From positions 1-28,527 of IMG/VR virus record IMGVR_UViG_3300033993_002101: 28,527 bases of DNA. One strand, 5' to 3'. This document shows, piece by piece, positions 21,382 through 28,527 of this stretch (position 1 is its first letter; every line of letters begins with the position of its first letter). The position numbers were made by a program, and so were the translations under genes. The DNA is from a virus. The notes below the pieces were generated by a model. It searched no databases, was not told the DNA's origin, and saw only the letters and a program-made list of their open reading frames with translations.

Positions 21382-21684
21382 ATGAACGCGATTTCAAGCC
21401 CAGCTTCTATTAAGCAAATGACACGCGAATTTCTCATCCGTGACACGGTTACTGGCGACCTGAAGTGGACCGCCGCCTTAACCGTGCGTGAAGCCCTAAT
21501 CCTGCGCGAAAATGAGCTTCGCGCCACGGCTATCAAGGAAAACGATTGGCGCCGCGCTGGGCAAAAGGCGTTGCCCGCCAATTCTAAGGCAAGCCATTTT
21601 TCGCAAGGTGATTTGATGAATGTGTCGCTCGCGTATGTGAGTTGCATCGGTCAAAAACAGCATATCATTAGAGAGATACCATGA
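21382..21684 (+). CDS. 100-residue protein of unknown function, first HTH cassette
   Basis: I choose the ATG at 21382, preceded by TAGGGATAG; earlier in-frame starts would lie in the promoter. The protein has a strand-rich start (REFLIRDTVTGDLKWTAALT), a helical middle (VREALILRENELRATAIKEN) and a polar end containing one Cys. It overlaps the downstream HTH gene by ATGA. A two-gene unit of a ~100-residue protein followed by a small HTH protein resembles HigBA-type toxin-antitoxin layout, but no toxin motif (RelE/HigB) is seen, so I leave it unknown. Confidence 0.6.
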   Translation: MNAISSPASIKQMTREFLIRDTVTGDLKWTAALTVREALILRENELRATAIKENDWRRAGQKALPANSKASHFSQGDLMNVSLAYVSCIGQKQHIIREIP

Positions 21685-21887
21685 CTCCCACCAAATTACG
21701 CGAAGCCTTGACACGCTGCCACTGGTCGCAGCGTGGCCTGGCGCGGATCCTGAACAGAGACGAAGGCACCGTTCGCCAATGGGCGCGCGGTGCGGTTCCT
21801 ATCCCGGGAGAAGTGGCGCGATGGATTGCTGGGGTGGATCAGCACATGCGCGATAATCCCGCGCCAGCAAGAGTGCGGCTAGAATAA
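21681..21887 (+). CDS. Small helix-turn-helix protein (first copy)
   Basis: A 68-residue protein. The N-terminal 50 residues are a Cro/C1-type HTH: MTPTKLREALTRCHWSQRGL, then ARILNRDEGTVRQWARGAVPIPGEV, with SQRGLARIL as the first helix and TVRQWARG as the recognition helix. It is clearly similar to the protein at 22382-22564, so they are probably duplicates. It is immediately followed by a terminator, so it ends its own short transcript. Confidence 0.8.
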   Translation: MTPTKLREALTRCHWSQRGLARILNRDEGTVRQWARGAVPIPGEVARWIAGVDQHMRDNPAPARVRLE

Positions 21888-21910
21888 AAAAACGCATTTT
21901 GCGTATTTTT
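21885..21910 (+). terminator. Rho-independent terminator
   Basis: ACGCA-TTT-TGCGT stem (21892-21904), flanked by an A-run before and ATTTTT after. The A-rich 5' side could also stop transcription coming from the other strand. It lies directly after the HTH gene and just before the next promoter. Confidence 0.7.
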
Positions 21911-21914
21911 CCTG

Positions 21915-21943
21915 TTGACAGTGCGGGCCAATGGTCCTATGTT
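21915..21943 (+). promoter_or_regulatory. Predicted promoter of second HTH cassette
   Basis: TTGACA (21915-21920), a 17-base spacer, TATGTT (21938-21943), starting five bases after the upstream terminator. The leader would be about 45 bases, with GGAAGA before the ATG at 21994. Confidence 0.75.
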
Positions 21944-21993
21944 TGCGTTATCAGCAAGGGCAATCAAGCCCGGCTGAAACGGAAGATAGACAG

Positions 21994-22194
21994 ATGAGCG
22001 CTTTTCAAAAAAACGATTTGATTGAATTTTACCCTGGCGAAAACATTGCATTTAAGGCTTATGTTCTGAAAGTGGCTAAGAATGGGCGGGTTTATGTTGA
22101 GCGGTGGTTTTCGTTCATGAACGTTGGTGAGCCTGAACTGCGCCGCGAGTGGCGTGACACCAAAAACGCGGTTTTGGTGCGGAGGCGCGCATGA
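21994..22194 (+). CDS. 66-residue beta-rich protein, second HTH cassette
   Basis: The ATG at 21994 follows GGAAGATAGACAG; the longer frame would begin inside the promoter. The protein is strand-rich with a likely small barrel (NDLIEFYPGENIAFKAYVLK, then GRVYVERWFSFMNVG) and a basic end (AVLVRRRA). The family is not recognised. It overlaps the next gene by ATGA. Context suggests a small early or middle regulator or host-interacting factor. Confidence 0.6.
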   Translation: MSAFQKNDLIEFYPGENIAFKAYVLKVAKNGRVYVERWFSFMNVGEPELRREWRDTKNAVLVRRRA

Positions 22195-22385
22195 TGGGCC
22201 GCGCCATGACCAACCTTCAGATTGCCCGCGAAATTGCAGAACGCGCAATGGATGCTGAAGATCACGATATGGCCGACGCTGCTTTCCGGTGTTGTCGGGC
22301 TTTTAAGCGCGGGTTTGCGCCAGCCGTTCAAGATTGGGCATTAGTAAAAGCGTTTTGGTTTGATACGCAGGACGTTAAAGCATGA
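22191..22385 (+). CDS. 64-residue helical protein, second HTH cassette
   Basis: Starts at the ATG of ATGA (a second ATG at 22206 is possible) and ends in ATGA with the HTH gene. It is helical (NLQIAREIAERAMDAEDHDM, then ADAAFRCCRAFKRGF) with a neighbouring Cys pair at about 33-34 and a Trp-containing C-terminus. No motif recognised. Confidence 0.6.
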   Translation: MMGRAMTNLQIAREIAERAMDAEDHDMADAAFRCCRAFKRGFAPAVQDWALVKAFWFDTQDVKA

Positions 22386-22564
22386 CCCCTGACCAATTCC
22401 GCGCCGCACTGGCCGATCTGCGCTATTCCCAAGCTGCCTTTGCGCGCCTAGCCATGGTTGACGCCCGCACTGTCCGCCGCTGGTGCGACGGGACGCGGGC
22501 CGTGCCTGGGCCGGTGGTGGCGCTGCTGGGGATGATGGATAAACAACGCTTGACAGCCCCCTGA
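22382..22564 (+). CDS. Small helix-turn-helix protein (second copy)
   Basis: A 60-residue protein. MTPDQFRAALADLRYSQAAF, then ARLAMVDARTVRRWCDGTRAVPGPV aligns over its length with the 21681-21887 protein: MTP, then (L/F)RxAL, (W/Y)SQ, TVR(Q/R)W, and a PGxV loop. It is thus a second HTH regulator, ATGA-linked to its upstream gene. Its last 15 bases contain the -35 box of the next promoter, so reading and late promoter overlap here. Confidence 0.8.
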   Translation: MTPDQFRAALADLRYSQAAFARLAMVDARTVRRWCDGTRAVPGPVVALLGMMDKQRLTAP

Positions 22565-22578
22565 TTTATTTGTAGGGG
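22550..22578 (+). promoter_or_regulatory. Candidate late promoter before terS
   Basis: TTGACA (22550-22555), a 17-base spacer, TAGGGG (22573-22578). The -10 resembles the TAGGGT of both early promoters. It overlaps the HTH gene end. The expected start is near 22585, fifteen bases before the hairpin of a terminator. Confidence 0.6.
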
Positions 22579-22599
22579 GACCGTATTCTGTATTTTTGC

Positions 22600-22632
22600 G
22601 CCCGGAGCTTCACAAGGCTGCCGGGCTTTTTT
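22600..22632 (+). terminator. Rho-independent terminator between regulatory and packaging genes
   Basis: Stem GCCCGGAGC (22600-22608) pairs with GCT-G-CCGGGC (22617-22626, one bulged G), an eight-base loop, then six T (22627-22632). It is the strongest terminator hairpin noticed in the window. It ends the HTH cassette transcripts and would also stop transcription from the promoter at 22550. Confidence 0.85.
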
Positions 22633-22646
22633 ATGGCCGAGGCACA

Positions 22647-23060
22647 ATGCGGACCAAGACCACGCGCGTCGGCAATGGCCCCGGCCACGGCGGACCGGCC
22701 AGCGGCGCACCGGCAAGCGGCGCAGGCTACGGGCCAGGCGCAGGCCCGGCCAAGGCGTTCACCGCCAATAACCAGCCGACCGGCGAGGCCAAGTCCGCCG
22801 GCAAGGAAGTGGCCGCCGAGATCAAGGCGCAGATTGCCGCGCGCAAGGAAGAGATACTCGCCGCGCAATTCACGCGCGCCCTGGACCCACTGCACCCGCA
22901 AGGCCACGCGGCGGCTAAGGATTTATTGGACCGTATCGCACCGCCTGAAAGCAGGACGGACGTGACCACGAATGGCGAGCGGCTTGGCTATGTCATCATG
23001 GCGCCGGCAGAGGCAGAGGACGCCGAAACGTGGGCGAAACAGCATCAGCCCCAAGCGTAG
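22647..23060 (+). CDS. Terminase small subunit-like protein
   Basis: A 137-residue protein; GAGG six bases before the ATG at 22647. The frame is chosen because its C-terminus (AAKDLLDRIAPPESRTDV, then TTNGERLGYVIMAPAEAEDAE) is typical of small phage proteins encoded before TerL, and because the other frame (22633-22965) is Arg/Pro-rich noise. The N-terminal third is Gly/Pro/Ala-rich; the middle is helical (EIKAQIAARKEEILAAQFTR). It is assigned to DNA recognition for packaging by position; a clear HTH is not seen. It overlaps terL by 31 bases. Confidence 0.6.
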   Translation: MRTKTTRVGNGPGHGGPASGAPASGAGYGPGAGPAKAFTANNQPTGEAKSAGKEVAAEIKAQIAARKEEILAAQFTRALDPLHPQGHAAAKDLLDRIAPPESRTDVTTNGERLGYVIMAPAEAEDAETWAKQHQPQA

Positions 23061-24475
23061 TCTGGCGCCCCCAGGCAGGCCCGCAAACGGCGCTGCTGAC
23101 TTGCCCGGTCTTTGAGGTTTTCTTCGGCGGGGCACGCGGCGGCGGCAAGACTGACGGCATGTTGGGCGAATGGGCCGTTCATGCGGATCGATACGGCAAG
23201 CAGGCGATAGGCCTGATGGTCCGCCGCACGCGGACGGAATTGCAAGAGACATTCGAGCGGGCGCGGGCGTTGTTCACACCATTGGGCGCGCAATTCACCA
23301 GCGTCCCCATGCGGTGCGTGATGCCCGGCGGGGCAAGACTGACCTTCGCCTATCTTGAGCGCGACGCGGACGCCGAGAGTTACCAGGGCCACAGTTACAC
23401 GCGGGTTTATGTCGAGGAAGCGGGCAACTTCCCCAGCCCGGCGCCGATCTTGAAGCTGTTTGCCACGTTGCGCTCTGGTTCTGGCGTCCCGTGCCGAATA
23501 CGCCTAACGGGCAATCCCGGCGGGCCTGGGCATCAATGGGTGAGGGCGCGCTACATAGACCCGGAGCCGATGGGCTGGCGCGTCATGAAGGACGATGTGA
23601 GCGGCCTGGAGCGGGTCTATATCCCGTCCCGCGTTGGCGATAATCGGCACCTTGGCGCGGATTATGTAGCGCGACTGCGGGCGAGCGGTGCGCCGCAATT
23701 GGTAAAGGCTTGGCTTGACGGCGATTGGTCGGTCATCGCCGGGGCGTTCTTCCCCGAGTTTGATTTACGCCGGCACGTCATCGCGCCGCGTGAATTGCCC
23801 GAGCATTGGTTCCGGTTCCGGTCGCTGGATTGGGGCAGCGCGAAGCCTTTTAGCGTAGGCTGGTGGGCCGTATCGGACGGCGAATTGGCGGACATCCCGC
23901 GCGGTGCGCTGGTGCGATACCGGGAATGGTATGGCAGCACTGGCAAGCCAAATGAAGGCTTGAAGATGACCGCTGAAAAGGTGGCAGAGGGTATCGCGCA
24001 ACGTGAGGCGCGCGACCCTAAGCCCGAGAATGGCCTTCATGGCGTTGCCGATCCGGCCATCTTTTCAAGCGACGGCGGCCCATCCATTGCCGAGCGCATG
24101 GCGCGCGCTGCAAAAGTGTTTTTCCGCCCTGCCGATAATGCCCGCGTTGCGCGTCAAGGCGCGCTTGGCGGGTGGGACCAAGTTCGGGCCAGGCTAGAAG
24201 GCGACGAAACCGGGCCGGGTTTGCTGATTTTCAGCACATGCCGCGACCTGATCCGCACATTGCCGGCGTTGCAGCACGATCCGGACCGCCCGGAAGATGT
24301 GGACAGCGACGGTGAAGATCACGCGCCCGACGAAGCGCGTTACGCTTGCATGAGCCGACCATGGGTGCGGCAAAAGCCCGTGCATCAGCCGGGCGCGATT
24401 GTATCGGTTGGCGCCAGCAACAGCGCCACCTTCAACGACTTGTGGAAAACCGCGCCGCGCGCTTCGCGGTGGTGA
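23030..24475 (+). CDS. terL: Terminase large subunit (TerL)
   Basis: A 481-residue protein; the GTG at 23030 is the best in-frame start. Walker A is GGARGGGKT (33-41), Walker B VYVEEA (126-131), a coupling motif is LTGNPGG (159-165), and the nuclease domain has the first metal-binding Asp in RSLDWGSAKP (D267), then GVADPAI and the C-terminal DEARYACMSRP. The length and motif order fit a Terminase_6/GpA-like packaging ATPase-nuclease. It drives genome translocation into the prohead through the portal and cuts the concatemer; it works with the preceding TerS-like protein. Confidence 0.92.
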   Translation: MGETASAPSVVWRPQAGPQTALLTCPVFEVFFGGARGGGKTDGMLGEWAVHADRYGKQAIGLMVRRTRTELQETFERARALFTPLGAQFTSVPMRCVMPGGARLTFAYLERDADAESYQGHSYTRVYVEEAGNFPSPAPILKLFATLRSGSGVPCRIRLTGNPGGPGHQWVRARYIDPEPMGWRVMKDDVSGLERVYIPSRVGDNRHLGADYVARLRASGAPQLVKAWLDGDWSVIAGAFFPEFDLRRHVIAPRELPEHWFRFRSLDWGSAKPFSVGWWAVSDGELADIPRGALVRYREWYGSTGKPNEGLKMTAEKVAEGIAQREARDPKPENGLHGVADPAIFSSDGGPSIAERMARAAKVFFRPADNARVARQGALGGWDQVRARLEGDETGPGLLIFSTCRDLIRTLPALQHDPDRPEDVDSDGEDHAPDEARYACMSRPWVRQKPVHQPGAIVSVGASNSATFNDLWKTAPRASRW

Positions 24476-24488
24476 TGGAGTTCAAGCC

Positions 24489-24785
24489 ATGTCAATCAGT
24501 GCGCCGTTTTCACCCGGCGAGACGCTCACGCTTGCCGTGACGGATGCCAGCAGCAACGCCAGTTTTGGTGCAGCGGGGGCGCAGGCTTCCGTGATCGAGG
24601 TGCAGAACCTGGGAACGCTGACGTGTTTTGTTGCCTTTGGCGCGACCGCCACTACGGCGGGCTATCCGATTGGCGCGGGGCAGTCCAAGGTGGTCAGCAA
24701 GGCGCCAGGCGTGGCGCAGATCGCGGCCATCTGCGCGACTGGGCAAAGCACCGCGCTATTCATCACGGCGGGCCAGGGCCGGTAA
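24489..24785 (+). CDS. Small virion (decoration-like) protein
   Basis: A 98-residue protein with GGAG in front of the ATG. It is beta-rich and Ala/Thr/Gly-rich, with hydrophobic strands (SVIEVQNLGTLTCFVAFGAT, then SALFITAGQGR). The style and the place between terminase and portal suggest a head-associated structural protein. No specific family recognised. Confidence 0.6.
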   Translation: MSISAPFSPGETLTLAVTDASSNASFGAAGAQASVIEVQNLGTLTCFVAFGATATTAGYPIGAGQSKVVSKAPGVAQIAAICATGQSTALFITAGQGR

Positions 24786-24786
24786 C

Positions 24787-25917
24787 TTGGGCCAGCGCAT
24801 CAACACGCGGCTACGGGCTGGCGGCAACGTCAGCGGCGCCGTGTTTGATTTTATGACAGGCGGTCTTGATCCGCGCATCAGCATTGCGCGGGCATCTTCC
24901 GCTTGGCACTACAATAGCGCGGGCAATCTGGTGGAAGTCGGCAGCAATGTTGCGCGCTTTGATTATGACCCTGTAACGCTTGCGGCGCGCGGTTTGTTGA
25001 CTGAAGGCGCCCGGACCAACATCGCGTTACATTCGCGCGATTTCACGCAAAGCGCATGGGTCAAGACCAACATTACCGCCGCGTTGAACGTCACCGGCAT
25101 TACTGGTGTTACCAATAGCGCTTCTCGCTTGACCGCCACGGCTGGTAACGGGACGGCGCTGCAAACCATTACCTCAGCCAGCGCCACGCATGTCAGCAGC
25201 TTCTCTGCCCGGCGCATTACCGGCACCGGCACGGTGGAAATCACACAAGACAACGGCGCGCTTTGGACGGCTATCACGCTAACCGCCGCGTGGCAGCGGT
25301 TTGTCATTCCGGCCACGACAATTACCAATCCTGTAATTGGTTTCCGCATTGTCACAAGCGGCGACGTGATTGCGGTTGACGTGGCACAATGCGAGGTTGG
25401 CACTTTTGCGACCAGCCCAATCATTACCGGCGCGGCAGCCATCACAAGGGCAACCGAAACCGGCACCATGCCATTTGTGGTTCCTTCGGAGTTTTCTTTG
25501 CTTGCCGAGTTGGTGACGACTGAGCGCGTATCTGGCACTGGCGCTGCCACCAATCAGCTTGTGGCGGCAGATGATGGCACGACAAACAACGTATTTGAAT
25601 TGCAGCAGCGCACAACCGCCACGCCAACATCACGCCTAGTTACAACGATAGGCGGCGTGGGAACAGCGCTGGCAACAAGCGTTTTGACCCTTGGTGCAGT
25701 GCATAAGCACATTGGCGCTTATTCAGGCGGCAACGTGGCTTATTGCGCCAATGGCGGCGCGGTGGCAACGCAATCGGGTTTAACGCTTCCTGCGCTAAAC
25801 CGTATTAGGTTTGCAGCTTTCGGAACCGGCAGTGGCAATTCCGTCACCTATATGCGCCGCATTGTTGTTTATCCGACCAGCCTATCAAGCGGCGTTTTGC
25901 AGGCGTTAACCGCATGA
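24787..25917 (+). CDS. Head-spike / fibre-like protein with carbohydrate-binding style domain
   Basis: A 376-residue protein if started at the TTG at 24787, right after the previous stop; no ATG is in a suitable place and the ribosome site is only AGGG. Residues about 25-75 contain DPRISIARASSAWHYNS, then GLLTEGARTNIALHSRDF with a TQSAW turn, the 'RTNxxxxSxDFxxxxW' pattern of phage fibre and head-spike domains. The rest is Thr/Ser/Gly-rich strands with a lectin-like end. Probably exposed on the capsid or as a receptor-binding fibre. Its location between terL and portal is unusual for a fibre. Confidence 0.65.
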   Translation: MGQRINTRLRAGGNVSGAVFDFMTGGLDPRISIARASSAWHYNSAGNLVEVGSNVARFDYDPVTLAARGLLTEGARTNIALHSRDFTQSAWVKTNITAALNVTGITGVTNSASRLTATAGNGTALQTITSASATHVSSFSARRITGTGTVEITQDNGALWTAITLTAAWQRFVIPATTITNPVIGFRIVTSGDVIAVDVAQCEVGTFATSPIITGAAAITRATETGTMPFVVPSEFSLLAELVTTERVSGTGAATNQLVAADDGTTNNVFELQQRTTATPTSRLVTTIGGVGTALATSVLTLGAVHKHIGAYSGGNVAYCANGGAVATQSGLTLPALNRIRFAAFGTGSGNSVTYMRRIVVYPTSLSSGVLQALTA

Positions 25918-26207
25918 CCTGGACCTATACGTTCCACCGCTTCGCCAATCGCGCGGCGTTTGACGCGGTTTATGACGCGGCAGGCTTCCCCCGTGAAGGC
26001 GGCCAGATCGCACCGCCTGAGACTGTGGCGCTGGACGTTATCGGAACGTTGTATGACCCGGCGGAATACACCCTCCAAGGCGTCATGACCAAGCCGCCCG
26101 CAGCGCTGCAAGGGTTCCACGTCAACGCGGCATGGGCTGGCGAAGTGCCTGATGCCTTTAAGGCTAGCTTGGTTGTGCCAACTGCCCCCAGGAGGGTTTT
26201 CGCGTAA
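25914..26207 (+). CDS. Small conserved-looking virion-region protein
   Basis: A 97-residue protein in ATGA overlap with the fibre-like gene and TAATG overlap with the portal gene. It begins TWTYTFHRFANRAAFDAVYDAAG, then has a strand-rich core (VALDVIGTLYDP) and an FHVNAAW region near the end. Proteins with this 'WxxxYTFxxFxxxxxF' start are often linked to phage fibre genes; function is unknown. Possible fibre chaperone or adaptor for the preceding gene. Confidence 0.65.
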   Translation: MTWTYTFHRFANRAAFDAVYDAAGFPREGGQIAPPETVALDVIGTLYDPAEYTLQGVMTKPPAALQGFHVNAAWAGEVPDAFKASLVVPTAPRRVFA

Positions 26208-28456
26208 TGTCGCAGGAACCCGACGATCTTGATTATGACACGCCTGCCGGCAAATACCGCCGGTGGATTGTCGAGATCGAGCAGGCCGATCAGTGGTGCA
26301 ATGACTGGTATGAGACCGCGCAGCGTTGCTTGCGCCGATACCGGGACGAACGGAAGAACGCATCTTCATCGGATGACGGCGAGCGCCGCATTAACATTTT
26401 TTGGTCCAATGTCTCGACCTTGCAGCCTGCGCTTTACGCGCGCCGCGCAAAACCGGTGGTTGAACGGCGCTTCAAGGATGCTGACCCGATTGGGCGCACG
26501 GCGGCGGAAGTGCTTGAGCGCGCCGTCACCTTTGCGACTGACAGCGACCAATTCGACGAGGTTATCAAGCAAGCGCGCGATGACCGGCTAATCGTGGGCC
26601 GTGGCACGGCCTGGCTGCGTTATGTGCCGCATTTTGAGAAGATGCAGCCGCCGACGCCTTCCGAAGGCGTGGGCATTACTGACGACGCTTCCGAGTATGA
26701 GGCCGAGACGCCAGAAGAACCCGGCGATATGCTGGTATTCGAGGAAGTGGCGCATGACTATGTGGCGTGGCGCGATTACCTTATGTCGCCGGCCAAGACC
26801 TGGCGCGAAGTGCGCTGGGTTGCGCGCAAAGTGCAGATGACGCGCGCCGAATTGATTGAGCGATTTGGTGAAGAGATTGGCCGAGCGGTGCCGCTTAATG
26901 CGCGCTTGCGGCAAGACAACCCTGACAGTCCAGAAGCGCGGTTTCGCGATGGCATGGCCGCGCGGGCTGAGGTCTATGAGATTTGGGATAAGGCTGAACG
27001 CAAGGTTTGCTGGATTGCCAAGGGCCACGAGGCGCCGCTTGATGAGCGCGACGATCCGCTGCGCTTGCGTGAGTTCTTCCCTTGCCCCAAGCCGTTGTTT
27101 GCCACGATCACGACTGACAGCCTGATCCCAAGGCCGGATTTCCTGTTTTACAAAGATCAGGCCAATGACCTTGATGACGTCACCTATCGCCTATCCAAGT
27201 TGACCGAGGCTTGCCGCGTTTCTGGCGTCTATGACGCATCGCAGGATGCAAGCCTTGGGCGATTGTTCCAAGAGGGCGGCGATAACCGGCTGATCCCGGT
27301 CAATACTTGGGCGGCCTTTTCCGAAAAGGGCGGCTTGCGCGGCGTGATGGATTTCGTTCCGCTTGACGGCGTGATTGCGACCATCCGTGAATTGACGGGC
27401 CGCGAGCAAGCCCTAAAGGCGCAGATTTACGAGATCACTGGCATTTCGGATATCGTGCGGGGCTATTCGGCACCATCCGAGACTGCCACGGCGCAGCAGA
27501 TTAAGGGGCAGTTTGCCGCGTTGCGGTTGCAGGAACAGCAGGCCGAGGTGGCGCGATTTGCGCGCGACTTGATCGCCATGACGGCGGAGATTATTGCCGA
27601 GCATTTTCAGCCGCAGACGATTGCGCTGATGTCGGGCTTGCAGGAGCAGGCGCCAGAGTTTCAGCAGGCTTTCATGCCGGCGGTGGAATTGCTGCGCCAA
27701 GATGCAATGCGGAGTTTCCGCATTGAGATCGAGACCGACAGCACGATTGCTATTGATGAACAGGGCGACAAACAGGCCGCGACTGAGTTTCTGACCGCGA
27801 TGGGCAATTACATGGCCAGCAGCCTGCCCATGGCGCAGCAGGCGCCGGAATTGCTGCCAGTGGTGGGGCAAGGCGCGGTGTTCCTTGCGCGGCGGTTCCG
27901 CGCTGGGCGTCAGCTTGAGGGCGCCATTGAACAGGCGTTCCAGGCGCTTGAGCAGCGCGCGCAGCAGATGGCGCAGCAGCCGCAACAACAGCAGCCGGAC
28001 GCGGCCATGTTGAAGGCCCAGGCCGATCAGCAGCGCTTGGCGCTGGAGGCCGAAATCAAGGGCCGTGAGCTGATGCTGCGAGAGCAAGAATTGGCGTTCA
28101 ATGCCGATCTGAAGGCCCGTGAAATGGGCTTGCGTGAAGCGGAGATGGCGCAGGCCGCAAGCCTTGAGGCCCAGCGGTTGCAGGATGGCCAGGCGGCGCG
28201 GGCTGATGCGCGCAAGGATGCGCTATTGCCTGACCGTGAAGCGTTGATGGGCGAAAACGAGGAAAACATGCGCGAACTGGCGGCGGCCTTGGCCGCATTA
28301 GGGCAGAGCCTGCAAGCGATGCAACAACAGCAGGCCAGCACGGCGCAAGCCCAGGCGCAGGCCTTGGCGCAATTGGCGGCTTCCATGACGGCGCCGAAGC
28401 GCGTGGTGCGAGGTCCTGATGGGCGCGCCATGGGCGTTGAAACGGTGATGAACTGA
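26207..28456 (+). CDS. Portal protein (P22-like)
   Basis: A 749-residue protein. The N-terminal region (YRRWIVEIEQADQWCNDWYE, then INIFWSNVSTLQPALYAR) and the following helical/strand core match the P22-type portal family, and its length is close to that of P22 gp1 (725). Residues about 410-440 (GISDIVRGYSAPSETATAQQ, then IKGQFAALRLQEQQAEV) are the conserved portal core motif. The last 190 residues are an unusually Gln/Ala/Glu-rich coiled coil (QQPQQQQP; LMLREQELAFNADLKAREM), corresponding to an extended barrel/crown. It forms the dodecameric DNA channel used by TerL. It ends in TGATG with the next gene. Confidence 0.92.
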   Translation: MSQEPDDLDYDTPAGKYRRWIVEIEQADQWCNDWYETAQRCLRRYRDERKNASSSDDGERRINIFWSNVSTLQPALYARRAKPVVERRFKDADPIGRTAAEVLERAVTFATDSDQFDEVIKQARDDRLIVGRGTAWLRYVPHFEKMQPPTPSEGVGITDDASEYEAETPEEPGDMLVFEEVAHDYVAWRDYLMSPAKTWREVRWVARKVQMTRAELIERFGEEIGRAVPLNARLRQDNPDSPEARFRDGMAARAEVYEIWDKAERKVCWIAKGHEAPLDERDDPLRLREFFPCPKPLFATITTDSLIPRPDFLFYKDQANDLDDVTYRLSKLTEACRVSGVYDASQDASLGRLFQEGGDNRLIPVNTWAAFSEKGGLRGVMDFVPLDGVIATIRELTGREQALKAQIYEITGISDIVRGYSAPSETATAQQIKGQFAALRLQEQQAEVARFARDLIAMTAEIIAEHFQPQTIALMSGLQEQAPEFQQAFMPAVELLRQDAMRSFRIEIETDSTIAIDEQGDKQAATEFLTAMGNYMASSLPMAQQAPELLPVVGQGAVFLARRFRAGRQLEGAIEQAFQALEQRAQQMAQQPQQQQPDAAMLKAQADQQRLALEAEIKGRELMLREQELAFNADLKAREMGLREAEMAQAASLEAQRLQDGQAARADARKDALLPDREALMGENEENMRELAAALAALGQSLQAMQQQQASTAQAQAQALAQLAASMTAPKRVVRGPDGRAMGVETVMN

Positions 28457-28527
28457 TGTCAGATAATATCGGCTACACGCCCGGCACTGGCGCTATTGTT
28501 GCGGCGGACAACATCGCGGGCGTTCTT
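28456..28527 (+). CDS. Start of the next head gene, 3' partial
   Basis: The ATG of TGATG after the portal stop opens a frame to the window end: 24 codons beginning MSDNIGYTPGTGAIVAADNI. The 'YTPGTGAxxAADxIxGVxxQ' start is typical of a small head protein that follows the portal in many phages and precedes scaffold and coat. The remainder is outside the window. Confidence 0.7.
   Translation, partial: MSDNIGYTPGTGAIVAADNIAGVL

Noticed and set aside
21382-21887. Toxin-antitoxin operon
   Set aside because: The gene order suggests it, but the first protein shows no RelE/HigB-like catalytic residues, so I keep it as unknown.
22633-22965. 110-residue + frame overlapping the TerS-like gene
   Set aside because: Arg/Pro/Ala-rich low-complexity product. 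The alternative frame at 22647 has a ribosome site and a TerS-like ending.
1-28527. Integrase, excisionase, attachment sites, CRISPR arrays, tRNA or rRNA genes
   Set aside because: None recognised on reading either strand. The missing part of the genome could still hold an integrase, so a strictly lytic lifestyle is not claimed.

Overview
The window is entirely bacteriophage DNA, probably about two thirds to three quarters of the genome of a podovirus-like (P22/T7-like short-tailed) phage of an alphaproteobacterium. The host call rests on a GcrA-family regulator, a 'holin of 3TMs' of the kind found in alphaproteobacterial phages and gene transfer agents, high G+C and the overall gene set. No integrase, CI-type repressor, attachment site or tRNA was recognised. 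Both window edges cut virion genes, so the coat, scaffold and first tail-completion genes lie outside. Lysogeny can therefore be neither shown nor excluded.

Layout. (1) 1-7477, + strand: late virion genes. These are a tail/stabilisation protein (5' partial), a GNAT-like protein, a virion protein ending in an S74-type chaperone domain, a lytic transglycosylase internal protein, a glycine/alanine-rich ejection protein and a tail fibre. A likely small membrane gene on the opposite strand sits before the fibre gene. (2) 7482-8680, +: a lysis-type cassette with a coiled-coil/TM protein, a LydA-like holin, an unknown protein and a 3TM holin. No endolysin is seen. (3) 13793-8599, - strand: a compact leftward early operon of 14 genes, including Gp157-like, Sak4-like ATPase and SSB-like proteins, several coiled-coil or Cys-rich proteins and two small membrane proteins. 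(4) 13794-13928: a divergent control region with two near mirror-image promoters and a 13-bp inverted repeat. (5) 13929-21276, +: the rightward early/replication operon with a Cro-like HTH protein, GcrA-like regulator, SNF2-like helicase, beta-class DNA methyltransferase, small HTH protein, VRR-NUC nuclease and prim-pol/RepA-like helicase, then a gene whose start is filled with CGGGACA repeats (candidate origin). (6) 21277-22632: two short promoter-gene-HTH cassettes separated by a terminator, ending in a strong-looking promoter followed at once by a second terminator. (7) 22647-28527, +: packaging and head genes, comprising a TerS-like protein, TerL, a decoration-like protein, a fibre/spike-like protein, an unknown, the portal and the start of the next gene.

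How it may work together (inference). The Cro-like protein from the rightward promoter probably controls the divergent switch. The leftward operon supplies annealing or recombination functions and host-modifying small proteins. The rightward operon supplies replication, DNA modification and transcription regulators. Late genes probably start near 22550 and, on a circular or concatemeric genome, continue from packaging through head, tail and lysis. The promoter-terminator tandem before terS suggests late expression may be gated by antitermination. The most unusual signals are the CGGGACA array, the mirror-image early promoters with an almost leaderless first gene, the promoter-terminator tandem, the GcrA/helicase/methyltransferase group in lower-G+C DNA, and two separate proteins with a perfect beta-clamp motif (QLSLF).
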